From Solea solea (Eukaryota; Chordata; Actinopteri; Pleuronectiformes; Soleidae), in contig NC_081141.1 in assembly GCF_958295425.1 (NCBI RefSeq), positions 29,816,342-29,880,341 on the forward strand: a stretch of 64,000 nucleotides of DNA. Reading direction: 5' to 3'. How positions within the stretch are numbered: the first letter of the stretch is position 1; each line of letters opens with the position of its first letter. Below are positions 1 to 11,207 of this stretch, piece after piece. A program made the translations under genes and the position numbers. The notes under the pieces are model-generated. The model was not told the DNA's origin, ran no database searches, and saw only the letters and a program-made list of their open reading frames with translations.

Positions 1-615
1 GCTGCGGCTGCTGCTGTTACTGCTGCTGTTACTGCTGCTGCTGCTGCTGTTACTGCTGCTGTTACTGCTGCTGCTGCTGTTACTGCTGCTGTTACTGCTG
101 CTGCTGCTGTTACTGCTGCTGCTGCTGTTACTGCTGCGGCTGCTGCTGTTACTGCTGCTGTTACTGCTGCTGCTGCTGTTACTGCTGCTGCTGCTGTTAC
201 TGCTGCGGCTGCTGTTCCTGCTGCGGCTGCTGCTGTTACTGCTCCTGTTACTGCTGCTGCTGCTGTTACTGCTCCTGTTACTGCTGCGGCTGCTGTTACT
301 GCTGCTGTTCCTGCTGCAGCTGCTGTTACTGCTGCTGTTACTGCGGCTGCTGTTACTGCTGCTGTTACTGCTGCTGTTACTGCGGCTGCTGTTACTGCTG
401 CTGCTGCTGTTACTGCTCCTGTTACTGCTGCGGCTGCTGTTACTGCTGCTGTTCCTGCTGCAGCTGCTGTTACTGCTGCTGTTACTGCGGCTGCTGTTAC
501 TGCTGCTGTTACTGCGGCTGCTGTTACTGCTGCTGTTACTGCTGCTGCTGTTACTGCTGCTGCTGTTACTGCTGCTGTTACTGCTGCTGCTGCTGTTACT
601 GCTGCTGCTGCTGCT
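1..615. repeat. Trinucleotide array (GCT/GTT/ACT)
   Basis: Near-continuous triplet repeat made of GCTGCTGCT and GCTGTTACT modules with scattered GCG, CCT and GCA variants. All changes are substitutions or whole-triplet steps, so the three-base phase is kept throughout. The array runs off the left edge of the window. Confidence 0.95.
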
Positions 616-663
616 GGTGAAGATGATGGAGGTGACGAGGATGAACCCATTATCTGCTGCTGA
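1..663 (+). CDS. Possible 3' end of an unidentified gene with an Ala/Val/Thr repeat (partial, low confidence)
   Basis: Frame 1 stays open from the window edge to a TGA at 661-663. About 205 codons are low-complexity Ala with Val-Thr and occasional Pro (GCT, GTT, ACT, CCT codons). The frame then leaves the repeat and reads a non-repetitive acidic tail, GEDDGGDEDEPIICC, before the stop. An AATAAA lies at 716-721, 53 bases after the stop, which is a normal distance for a short 3' UTR. No start codon or splice acceptor is visible, so only the end would be in the window. Against it: the repeat contains no stop triplets in any forward frame, so openness alone proves nothing, and the product is not recognised. 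It could equally be a CTG/GTTACT microsatellite with a chance tail. Confidence 0.25.
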   Translation, partial: AAAAAVTAAVTAAAAAVTAAVTAAAAVTAAVTAAAAVTAAAAVTAAAAAVTAAVTAAAAVTAAAAVTAAAAVPAAAAAVTAPVTAAAAVTAPVTAAAAVTAAVPAAAAVTAAVTAAAVTAAVTAAVTAAAVTAAAAVTAPVTAAAAVTAAVPAAAAVTAAVTAAAVTAAVTAAAVTAAVTAAAVTAAAVTAAVTAAAAVTAAAAAGEDDGGDEDEPIICC

Positions 664-1785
664 TTTACAGAACAGCACAGCCTGAGGGGGCGGGATGTCC
701 TGATAATCAGATTAAAATAAAAAGAGATTGACTTTTATTGTATATGATTTTATTTTTCAAGACATTAAAGAAAACAAACAGTGCTTTAGTTTCACTCTTA
801 CTGATTCAAATATTCATCAAATCAATGATTCAGATGTTTAATCCCGGATTAAACATGATCATTGAATGATCTCTGTTTATGTGTGTGTGTATATTTCATT
901 ATTTTATTTACCTGATCTTTTTATGTCTGGTATCTCATTTATTTCATGTAATAGTTGAATTAAACTTTCTGTTTTTATATTCAGAGTTATTTCTCATTTC
1001 CTTCTGATGTTTAAACAGTTTCAGACCTGGTTTTTATCAAAAGTATAAATAAATAAATAAATCAATGTTCCTGACTTTTGTTCTTTTTCTGGGTTAAAGC
1101 TGTCACATGTGCTTTGATCAGATTAGAGATTTACACTTCAGATTAAGTCATGTGTGAAAGAAAGTAAAGGCTTTTTAAAAGTTTCTGTGTGTGTGTGTGT
1201 GTGTGTCACTAATCCCATCTCAGAGGTCAGTGACACTAACGAGCGTGGTGGACGTGTGGACGTGTGGACGTGTGGACGTTTGGTCCCGGGACGCAGCTTT
1301 AAGTGGACGCGTTTACACGACCAGTAAACTTCAGCCAATCTCACAAATATTTAAGTCGACTTTGAGCTGCAGCAGCGCAGCCTGACACCAGTGCGTGTGT
1401 GTGTGTGTGTGTGTGTCTGTGTGTGTGCGTGCGTGTGTGTGTGTGTGTGCGTGCGTGTGTGTGTGTGTGCGTGTGTGTGTGTGTGCGTGTGCGTGTGCGT
1501 GTGTGTGTGTCCTGAGGCGTTTTCTGCTCCAGAGCCTGAAAATCATTTACAGCAGAAAATAGAGCTAATGTACTTTAAATGTAGTAGATGGGATTAGATG
1601 GGATTAGATGGGATTAGACTTCATTGATCACTGACATGTTAAAGGACAGAAAATAAACTTTATATGAAATAAGATATAAACAAAAACTCCTTTAATATGT
1701 GCCTGCTTTTTCTTTTACTTAAATTTGTTTTAATATAATTTTAATTATTTATTTACATCAAACTTAAATAGAGATGTTGAAATAA
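664..1785. other. Non-genic AT-rich stretch with GT microsatellites
   Basis: No coding exon is seen. It holds a (GT)n run at 1187-1206, a GTGGACGT mini-array at about 1249-1279, a long (GT)n tract with GC interruptions at 1391-1510, and three copies of GATGGGATTA at about 1586-1618. An AATAAA at 716-721 may belong to the open frame ending at 663. Confidence 0.7.
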
Positions 1786-4110
1786 CGTATATGTATATAA
1801 ACGACGATGTATATAAACAAGGATGTATATAAACGACGATGTATATAAAAGACGATGTATATAAACGACGATGTATATAAAAGACGATGTATATAAACGA
1901 CGATGTATATAAACGACGATGTATATAAACGGCGATGTATATAAAAGACGATGTATATAAACGACGATGTATATAAAAGACGATGTATATAAACGACGAT
2001 GTATATAAACGGCGATGTATATAAAAGACGATGTATATAAACGACGATGTATATAAAAGACGATGTATATAAACAAGGATGTATATAAACGACGATGTAT
2101 ATAAAAGACGATGTATATAAACGACGATGTATATAAAAGACGATGTATATAAACAAGGATATATATATAAACAAGGATGTATATAAACGACGATGTATCT
2201 AAACAAGGATATATATATAAACAAGGATGTATATATAAACAAGGATGTATATAAACGACGATGTATATAAACGACGATGTATATAAACAAGGATATATAT
2301 ATAAACAAGGATGTATATAAACGACGATGTATCTAAACAAGGATATATATATAAACAAGGATGTATATATAAACAAGGATGTATATAAACGACGATGTAT
2401 ATAAACGACGATGTATATAAACAAGGATATATGTATAAACAAGGATGTATATAAACGACGATGTATATAAACAAGGATATATATATAAACAAGGATGTAT
2501 ATAAACGACGATGTATATAAACAAGGATGTATATAAACGACGATGTATATAAAAGACGATGTATATAAACGACGATGTTTATAAAAGACGATGTATATAA
2601 ACAAGGATGTATATATAAACAAGGATGTATATAAACGACGATGTATAAAAACAACGATGTATATAAACAACGATGTTTATAAACAATGATGTTTATATAC
2701 AACGATGTATATAAATAATGATGTATATAAACAACGATGTATATAAACGACGATGTATATAAACAACGATGTATATAAACAACGATGTATAAAAACAATG
2801 ATGTATATAAACAACGATGTATATAAACAACGATGTATATAAATGATGATGTTTATAAACGACGATGTATATAAACAACAATGTATATAAACAAGGATGT
2901 ATATAAACAAGGATGTATAAACGACGATGTTTATAAACAACAATGTATATAAACGACGATGTATATAAACGACGATGTATATAAACGACAATGTATATAA
3001 ACGACGATGTATATAAACGACGATGTTTATAAACAACGATGTATATAAACGACGATGTATATAAACGACGATATATATATAAACAACGATGTATATAAAC
3101 AACGATGTACAAAAACAACGATGTATATAAACAACGATGTATATAAACAACGATGTATAAAAACAATGATGTATATAAACAACGATGTATATAAATAATG
3201 ATGTATATAAACAACGATGTATAAAAACAACGATGTATAAAAACAATGATGTATATAAATAATGATGTATATAAACAACAATATATATAAATAATGATGT
3301 ATATAAACAATGATGTATATGAACATCGATGTATATAAATAATGATGTATATAAACAACGATGTATAAAAACAATGATGTATATAAACAACGATGTATAA
3401 AAACAATTATGTATATAAACAACGATGTATATAAATAATGATGTATATAAACAACGATGTATATAAACAACGATGTATAAAAACAATGATGTATATAAAC
3501 AACGATGTATAAAAACAATTATGTATATAAACTATGATGTATATAAATAATGATGTATATATATATAATGATGTATATAAACGACGATGTATATAAACAA
3601 CAATGTATATAAACGACTATGTATATAAACGACGATGTATATAAACGACAATGTATATAAACAACGATGTATAAAAACAATTATGTATATAAACTATGAT
3701 GTATATAAATAATGATGTATATATATATAATGATGTATATAAACTATGATGTATATATATATAATGATGTAAATAAACTATGATGTATATACATAACGAT
3801 GTATATATATAATGATGTATATAAACTATGATGTATATAAATAATGATGTATATATATATAATGATGTATATAAACTATGATGTATATATATAATGATGT
3901 AAATAAACTATGATGTATATACATAACGATGTATATATATAATGATGTATATAAACTATGATGTATATAAATAATGATGTGTATATATATATAATGATGT
4001 ATATATAATGATGTATATAAACTATGATGTATATATATATATAATGATGTATATAAACTATGATGTATATATATAATGATGTATATAAACTATGATGTAT
4101 ATAAATAATT
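1786..4110. repeat. 2.3-kb AT-rich minisatellite, about 16-bp unit
   Basis: Tandem units of the type ACGACGATGTATATAA (16 bp) fill the interval. Three zones can be told apart. From 1786 to about 2650 the variants are ACGACG, AAGACG and ACAAGG. From about 2650 to 3540 they are ACAACG, ACAATG and TAATG. From about 3540 to 4110 the units read ACTATGATG with extended TATATA spacers. Long minus-strand open frames of Tyr-Ile-His-Arg type across it are repeat artefacts. Confidence 0.95.
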
Positions 4111-4158
4111 CCTGAACCTGAACCCGAACCTGAGCCTGAGCCTGAACCTGAACCTGTC
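4111..4158. repeat. Hexanucleotide CCTGAA array
   Basis: About eight CCTGAA/CCTGAG/CCCGAA hexamers directly abut the AT-rich minisatellite. The minus strand reads Gly-Ser dipeptides, but no gene context supports coding. Confidence 0.9.
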
Positions 4159-5098
4159 ACATTTCCATTCAGTGAGATTCTTTTCTTGCTGATTTCAAAC
4201 TCTAATCTCTGAGTTTAAATTCTGATCTAAATGAATCAATGAATTATCTGTGGTTTCCTTGTTGTTTTGAGCTCAGAGTATGAGATGAATGAATGAATGA
4301 ATGAAGTGTTGGAGCAGCACAGTCAAACCCTTGCTTTGTGAACATGTGGCACATTCTTCTTCTCTGTCCTCAGGAGACAAACTGGTGCTGCGTCCCAGAC
4401 TCACAGAGACAAAGGACGGGGTGGAGGGGGTGTGGTCATCAGATAAATCTGCTGTGAAATCCCTCCCCCACCTCCATCATGCACAGGACAGCGCCGCCTG
4501 CTTCAGTCCTGACAGGAGCGAGGTCGCTGATCCCTGACTAAGTCCAGGGGACGAGACACGAGACGTCCAGGGGACGGGAGGGGACGAGACGTCCAGGGGA
4601 CGGGAGGGGACGAGACGCCGCGGGCGACAAAGCTGGAGCTTCGTTAAAATCAGGGCTCACTCATTAAAGAAGGACAGAGAAGTTCACAACGATTACAGTC
4701 ACACACTTATCATGACCACCAGGGTCAGAGGTCACAGGGTCTGTGGTGACTGCTGCCACGTTACACACACACACACACACTCACACACACGCGCACAAAC
4801 GCGCGCACACACACACACGCGCACACACACACACATCATCAACATGATGAGAAACAGAGGACGTTTGAAGAAAGTTGTGCAGCTGAAACAAATGTTTCAC
4901 AGACACTTCCTGTTCCTGTGAGGACAGGAAGTCAAAGCTGTGATGAGACATCTGTGTCTCTGTGGACGCACGTGTGTCCTCAGCGCTTATGATGGCGGCC
5001 GCACCTCCATCACTGCAGCGTCTCTTTCATGTCACTGTCACAGTGTGTGTGTCTGTGTGCGTCTGTGTGTGTGTGAAGTTTGTCTCTCAGGACAGATG

Positions 5099-5133
<35 letters not shown>

Positions 5134-5370
5134 AGAGTGAGTGGTTTATAAAAGTCTTTTGTTAAAGTGTAAAAGTGATCCTCTGTATCTCGGCAGCAGG
5201 GGGCGCTCACAGCACACTCAGCTGTGTCAGTGCCTCACACAATCAACCTGAAATATCCCTTTAAAGTCAGAAGTAGATGATTATACACTGGCCCCTCCCC
5301 CTCTGCTGTGTGTTGGCAGTCATCAGTGAGCGTCATCGTCGCTGAACACTGAACACATGGTGCTGAAGAG
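4159..5370. other. Non-genic stretch with short repeats
   Basis: It contains a (GAAT)n run near 4285-4304, two to three copies of a GGGGACGAGACGTCCAG unit at about 4548-4620, CA/CGCA tracts at about 4764-4835, and GT tracts at 5043-5070 and 5099-5130. A CTCF-like core, CAGCAGGGGGCGCTCACAGC, lies at about 5195-5214. No coding exon was recognised. Confidence 0.7.
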
Positions 5371-6951
5371 CACCCGTTCATCCATTCATCCACACATTTG
5401 TATAATCGCTGGACCAGCTATAGAACAGGCTCCTTGTTCACCCGTTCATCCATTCATCCACACATTTGTATAATCGCTGGACCAGCTATAGAACAGGCTC
5501 CTTGTTCACCCGTTCATCCATTCATCCACACATTTGTATAATCGCTGGACCAGCTATAGAACAGGCTCCTTGTTCACCCGTTCATCCATTCATCCACACA
5601 TTTGTATAATCGCTGGACCAGCTATAGAACAGGCTCCTTGTTCACCCGTCCATCCATTCATCCACACATTTGTATAATCGCTGGACCAGCTATAGAACAG
5701 GCTCCTTGTTCACCCGTCCATCCATTCGTCCACACATTTGTATAATCGCTGGACCAGCTATAGAACAGGCTCCTTGTTCACCCGTTCATCCATTCGTCCA
5801 CACATTTGTATAATCGCTGGACCAGCTATAGAACAGGCTCCTTGTTCACCCGTTCATCCATTCATCCACACATTTGTATAATCGCTGGACCAGCTATAGA
5901 ACAGGCTCCTTGTTCACCCGTCCATCCATTCGTCCACACATTTGTATAATCGCTGGACCAGCTATAGGACAGGCTCCTTATTCACCCGTTCATCCATTCG
6001 TCCACACATTTGTATAATCGCTGGACCAGCTATAGGACAGGCTCCTTATTCACCCGTTCATCCATTCGTCCACACATTTGTATAATCGCTGGACCAGCTA
6101 TAGAACAGGCTCCTTATTCACCCGTTCATCCATTCGTCCACACATTTGTATAATCGCTGGACCAGCTATAGAACAGGCTCATTATTCACCCGTCCTTCCA
6201 TTCATCCACACATTTGTATAATCGCTGGACCAGCTATAGGACAGGCTCCTTGTTCACCCGTTCATCCATTCATCCACACATTTGTATAATCGCTGGACCA
6301 GCTATAGAACAGGCTCCTTGTTCACCCGTCCATCCATTCGTCCACACATTTGTATAATCGCTGGACCAGCTATAGAACAGGCTCCTTGTTCACCCGTCCT
6401 TCCATTCATCCACACATTTGTATAATCGCTGGACCAGCTATAGGACAGGCTCCTTGTTCACCCGTTCATCCATTCATCCACACATTTGTATAATCGCTGG
6501 ACCAGCTATAGAACAGGCTCCTTGTTCACCCGTTCATCCATTCATCCACACATTTGTATAATCGCTGGACCAGCTATAGGACAGGCTCCTTGTTCACCCG
6601 TTCATCCATTCATCCACACATTTGTATAATCGCTGGACCAGCTATAGAACAGGCTCCTTGTTCACCCGTTCATCCATTCGTCCACACATTTGTATAATCG
6701 CTGGACCAGCTATAGAACAGGCTCATTATTCACCCGTCCTTCCATTCATCCACACATTTGTATAATCGCTGGACCAGCTATAGGACAGGCTCCTTGTTCA
6801 CCCGTCCATCCATTCATCCACACATTTGTATAATCGCTGGACCAGCTATAGAACAGGCTCATTGTTCACCCGTTCATCCATTCGTCCACACATTTGTATA
6901 ATCGCTGGACCAGCTATAGAACAGGCTCATTATTCACCCGTTCATCTATTC
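5371..6951. repeat. 68-bp minisatellite, about 23 copies
   Basis: A unit containing CACCCGTTCATCCATTC, then CACACATTTGTATAATCG, then CTGGACCAGCTATAGAACAG recurs every 68 bp (TATAATCGCT falls at 5401, 5469 and 5537). Copies differ by single substitutions such as TTCATC/TTCGTC, AGAAC/AGGAC, and TTGTT/TTATT. The copy number and lack of frame conservation mark it as non-coding. Confidence 0.97.
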
Positions 6952-7726
6952 ATTCGTGGGTGTGGGTGTGTGTGGATTGTAAAAAATGCTTTGAATTAGT
7001 TTGTAATTTAGAGATTAATTTAAATTAAATTCAGTGAAACACAAAAATCATCAACACAAACAAACATGACCTTTGACCTTCTTACATCATCTTTATTATG
7101 AATTACATTTACTTAATTTATTCATGTTTTTATAAATGATCACATTATGATCATTTCATATTTCCATTAATGTTCACACACACACACACACACACGCATG
7201 CATATTTCATTTTCAATATAAATGATTAAGTTTATTTTCAAAAAGGTTTAAATATATTTGAATATTATTGAGATAAAATGTTTTGATATATTTTGTTTAA
7301 ATTAATTTTTCTTAAATATCTTTAAAAATGTTTTATCATCATTAATATTATGAGAACGTTAACACATCATCCCCTCAGGCTCATTATACAATAGCGCCCC
7401 CTGACTGAGTCTGAATGCACTGCAGCAGCAGCAGCAGCAGGAGGCCGCGGTGAGACGAGGCTGCGGCCGCTCAGAGAGCACCCTGGAGCGGCGAGGAGGA
7501 GTCGGAGGTCCCGGTGAAATGATCCTGGGTCTAGGCACTCACACACTCACACGCAGAAATTAGCATATATTTAAATACATTTGCGCGTCACCGTGCGTAA
7601 AAGTGACAGAAATGTGACTTTGACTTTAGTAATAATTATAATTATAATTATAATAATGATACATAACAAAAGTGAAGATAATTCAGTTGTTTTTCTTAAA
7701 CGCGTCTTTATTACAACAGAACCAGC

Positions 7727-7765
<39 letters not shown>

Positions 7766-7911
7766 GGTCAGTGAAGAGTTAAGGGGAGGAGACACACACT
7801 GACACGCCTCATTGGGCAGATTATGTGCCGCAAACAAAAAGTGTGTGTCGGTGTGTGACAGTCAGAATCACAGCAGAGGAGCCATCTGCGCCTCCCTCTC
7901 TCCCTCTGTGT

Positions 7912-7943
<32 letters not shown>

Positions 7944-8287
7944 CGTTATTTATCAGGCTCTCTCTCCTCGCGCGCTCTCACTGCCGCTGTGTCGTGAGCA
8001 GCAGCTTCAGTGTGTGAAGACACTGAGGAAGAGGAGAGATGTTCTGACAGCAGCTCAGGAGCAGAGCTGGACTCTACCTCCACCTTCATCACCTCCATCA
8101 CCTCCACACACACACACGCGGCCTCACTGTGTGTGGGTGTGTGTGTGTGTGTGTGTGTGTGTTTCCTGGCTGCAGGGTTTTTATCTTCATCAGAAGAAGA
8201 AGATTCCGTTTGTGACTCATCACTGGATTATTGTTGCTGCTGCCTCTTCACACTCTTTCTGCTTCAGCTTCAGGTAGGTCTACACAG

Positions 8288-8320
<33 letters not shown>

Positions 8321-9511
8321 CGCGTATTCAGCCTCAAACTCGTCCTGCAGAAAAGAAAAAACCGAACCCGCAGATGTTTCAGGAACTAAACCCGCAGATT
8401 TTAGGACATTCAAGCTTCGGCAGATGGATGAAGATCCCGCAGCTCCGCAGTTCCCGCAGTTCCCGCGGATCCCGCAGTTTCCGCAGCTCCCGCAGCTCCG
8501 CAGTTCCCGCAAATCCCGCAGTTCCCGCGGCTCCCGCGGATCCCGCAGCTCCGCAGTTCCCGCAAATCCCGCAGTTCCCGCGGCTCCCGCGGATCCCGCA
8601 GTTTCCGCAGCTCCCGCAGCTCCGCTCTCAGTCCACGGCTCTGATGTTCTTCTTCTTTAAAAGTCGTGGATGTAAAGATGTTTCGCTCTTCACGGATTTT
8701 TGACCACGCGCACTCTCACGCGCCGCTGAGGAAAGGCTCACTCTTCACTCTTCACTCTTCACTCTTCACTCTTTCACTCTTTCACTCTTTCACACAGGGC
8801 GGGAAACAAACTCCACATCTGTTTGAGAAAAAATAATTACAAATATCTTCTTTGTTTTTTTAATGAAACAAAAAATATCAGAGGAAGAGAAAGAGGATAA
8901 ATGATGAAGATCGGTGCTCATCATCTTCATCATTATTATCATTATTCATTGATGATCTTCATCATCATTATAATTATTATCATCATTGTAATCACGTGTT
9001 AAAATCAGCTGCGTAAAAAGCGCTTTTTCATTTGAACACAAACTGAATGATTCTAAACGTTTCTTTATTCTTTATTATATTTAACATTCAGTTCAGTTCC
9101 AGTTATTTTTCTCTTCATGACGAAAATAATTAAAAATAAACAATAAATATAAAAATATAAAAGAATTTTAGGCCTAAAATAAACAGAAAAGAGTAAAAAC
9201 CTTGAGTTTCATTGTAACGATTTTAAATGTTTTACATTTTAAATATAAATCATTTAAAATGATTTACATTTAAAATGATTTACATTTAAAATATAAATCA
9301 TTTAAAATGATTTACATTTAAGATGATTTATATTTAAAATGATTTATGAAAAGATAAAAAAGATTTTTCTTCAGTTTCACTTTATTTTCTTGAAGAAATT
9401 CATCTTTTTTGCCCGTGTGAGAAAATGTGTGTTTCAGATTTGACTCGTGAAGATAATTCTTTCATTTTGTCTTTAAGTGATTTTTACTCCTTTCTCTGGT
9501 GATTTACGGCT

Positions 9512-9552
<41 letters not shown>

Positions 9553-10150
9553 CACAGAGAAAGGGAATAATGAAGTGTTGGTGCTGCTTTAATCACAGTC
9601 TCACAGGGAAAGTGGTGGATTATGGTAATGAGGTGACATACGCTGCTGCACGCGCGCACACACACACACACACTGATCTAAAGTCAAATTCACCTCTGTC
9701 CTGTTTCTCCTCATTAAACAAAAACCCCAACATTACATTTAATCATTTAATAAATGTAATAAATAATAAGTAAAATATCAGATTAATCATCATCAGAATA
9801 TAATCTAAATATATAATCTGTATAAAATCATCCCGCGGGAAAACGCGGGACACACACACGCATCTTTGACAGAGGCCTGATCTTCTTCAGCATCATCATC
9901 ATAATCATCTTCATCGTCATAATGTTAATGATAATAAAAACAAAATGGGTTAATTCAGTTAATAACATTAATGATGATATTATTATTATTAGTTTTATTA
10001 TAATAATTATTATAATAATTATCAAACTAAGAATAATAATTATGATAATTGTGTATCATAGTCAACTGAAATGAATTCACATCATGAATTTATTACAAAC
10101 TGAGAGGAAAAAAGAGCGCGCGCTCACTGACGACGCTCTGACAGCTGCTG

Positions 10151-10184
<34 letters not shown>

Positions 10185-10287
10185 GCGCGTGCGGACATAC
10201 ATTTATAATAAAGAATAAATAACAATAATGATGTATATAAATGTATTATTTTATTTTAACGTTATCAAATTACATTTACATATGTTT
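6952..10287. other. Non-genic region upstream of prdm8, partly CpG-rich
   Basis: No coding exon was recognised. CpG-rich blocks at 7410-7530 and 8330-8640 could be promoter or 5' UTR material for prdm8. The second carries a repeated CCCGCAGCTCCGCAGTTC motif at about 8435-8630. Microsatellites include CA at 7174-7195, CAG at 7421-7440, ATT near 7620-7650, GT at 7731-7764, 8136-8162, 8290-8313 and 9516-9550, TTCACTCT at about 8735-8790, AT-rich TTTAAAATGATTTACA repeats at 9230-9345, ATT at 9975-10025 and CA at 10153-10182. Confidence 0.6.
8190..8273 (+). promoter_or_regulatory. prdm8: Candidate 5' non-coding exon end for prdm8
   Basis: A good splice-donor match, CAG|GTAGGT, falls at 8273/8274 downstream of a CpG- and GT-rich block. 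A plausible acceptor ends at 11172, in front of the prdm8 start codon. This suggests, but does not prove, that a 5' UTR exon ends here. The exon start and the transcription start cannot be placed from sequence alone. Confidence 0.2.
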
Positions 10288-11165
10288 AACTGTCTCTGAG
10301 TCTCTGTCTCTGTCTGTGTCTGTGTCTCTGAGTCTCTCTCTGTGTCTCTTTGTCTCAGTCTCTGAGTCTCTGTCTCTATCTCTGTCTCTGTCTCTGTGTC
10401 TGTCTCTGAGTCTCTGTCTCTGTGTCTCTGTCTCTGAGTCTCTCTCTGTGTCTCTTTGTCTCAGTCTCTGAGTCTCTGTGTCTGTCTCTGTCTCTGTGTC
10501 TGTCTCTGAGTCTCTGTCTCTGTGTCTGTGTCTCTGTCTCTGAGTCTCTCTCTGTGTCTCTTTGTCTCTCAGTCTCTGTCCCTGAGTCTCTGTCTCTGAG
10601 TCTCTTTGTCTCAGTGTTTCGGTGTCTCAGTGTCTCTAATTCTCTGTGTCTCTGTCTGTGTCTCTGTGTCTTTGAGTCTCTATCTCTGAGTCTCTGTGTC
10701 TGTGTCTGTGTCTGTGTCTGTCTCTGAGTCTCTGTGTCTCTGAGTCTCTGTGTCTCTGTGTCTCTCTGTCTGTCTCTCTGTCTGTCTCTGTGTCTTTGAG
10801 TCTCTGTCTCTGAGTCTCTGTGTCTCTGTGTCTCTGAGTCTCTGTGTCTCTGTGTCTCTGTCTGTGTCACTGTCTCTGTGTCTCTGAGTCTCTGAGTCTG
10901 TGTCTCTGTCTGTGTCTCTGTGTCTGTGTCTCTGAGTCTTTGACTGTGTCTCTGTCTGTGTCACTGTCTCTGTGTCTCTGAGTCTCTGAGTCTGTGTCTG
11001 TGTCTGTGTCTGTGTCTGTGTCTCTCTGTGTCTCTGAGTCTTTGACTGTGTCTCTGTCTCTTTGACTGTGTCTCTGTCTCTGTCTGTGAGTCTCTGTGTC
11101 TCTGTGTCTTTGACTCTGACTCTGACTGTGTCTCTGTCTCGGAGTCTCTGACTGTGTCTCTTTGC
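10288..11165. repeat. TGTCTCTGAGTCTC-type array in the 5' intron of prdm8
   Basis: About 0.88 kb of mixed TGTCTC, TGTGTC and TGAGTC hexamers. The array runs to within a few bases of the TTTGCTTTGCAG acceptor in front of the prdm8 start codon, so it supplies much of the pyrimidine-rich context of that acceptor. Confidence 0.95.
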
Positions 11166-11207
11166 TTTGCAGCTTCATCATCATCATCATCATCGTCATC
11201 AGTGAAG

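Noticed and set aside
1..660. Antifreeze-glycoprotein-like gene
   Set aside because: Ala/Thr richness is superficially similar, but the repeat is not Thr-Ala-Ala, contains Val throughout, and has no visible cleavage spacers or signal peptide.
1745..3518. Long minus-strand open frames of Tyr-Ile-His-Arg repeats
   Set aside because: They follow the 16-bp AT-rich array in several overlapping frames, with no splice or domain support.
5371..6951. CRISPR array
   Set aside because: The 68-bp units are repeated end to end with no unique spacers, in a vertebrate genome.
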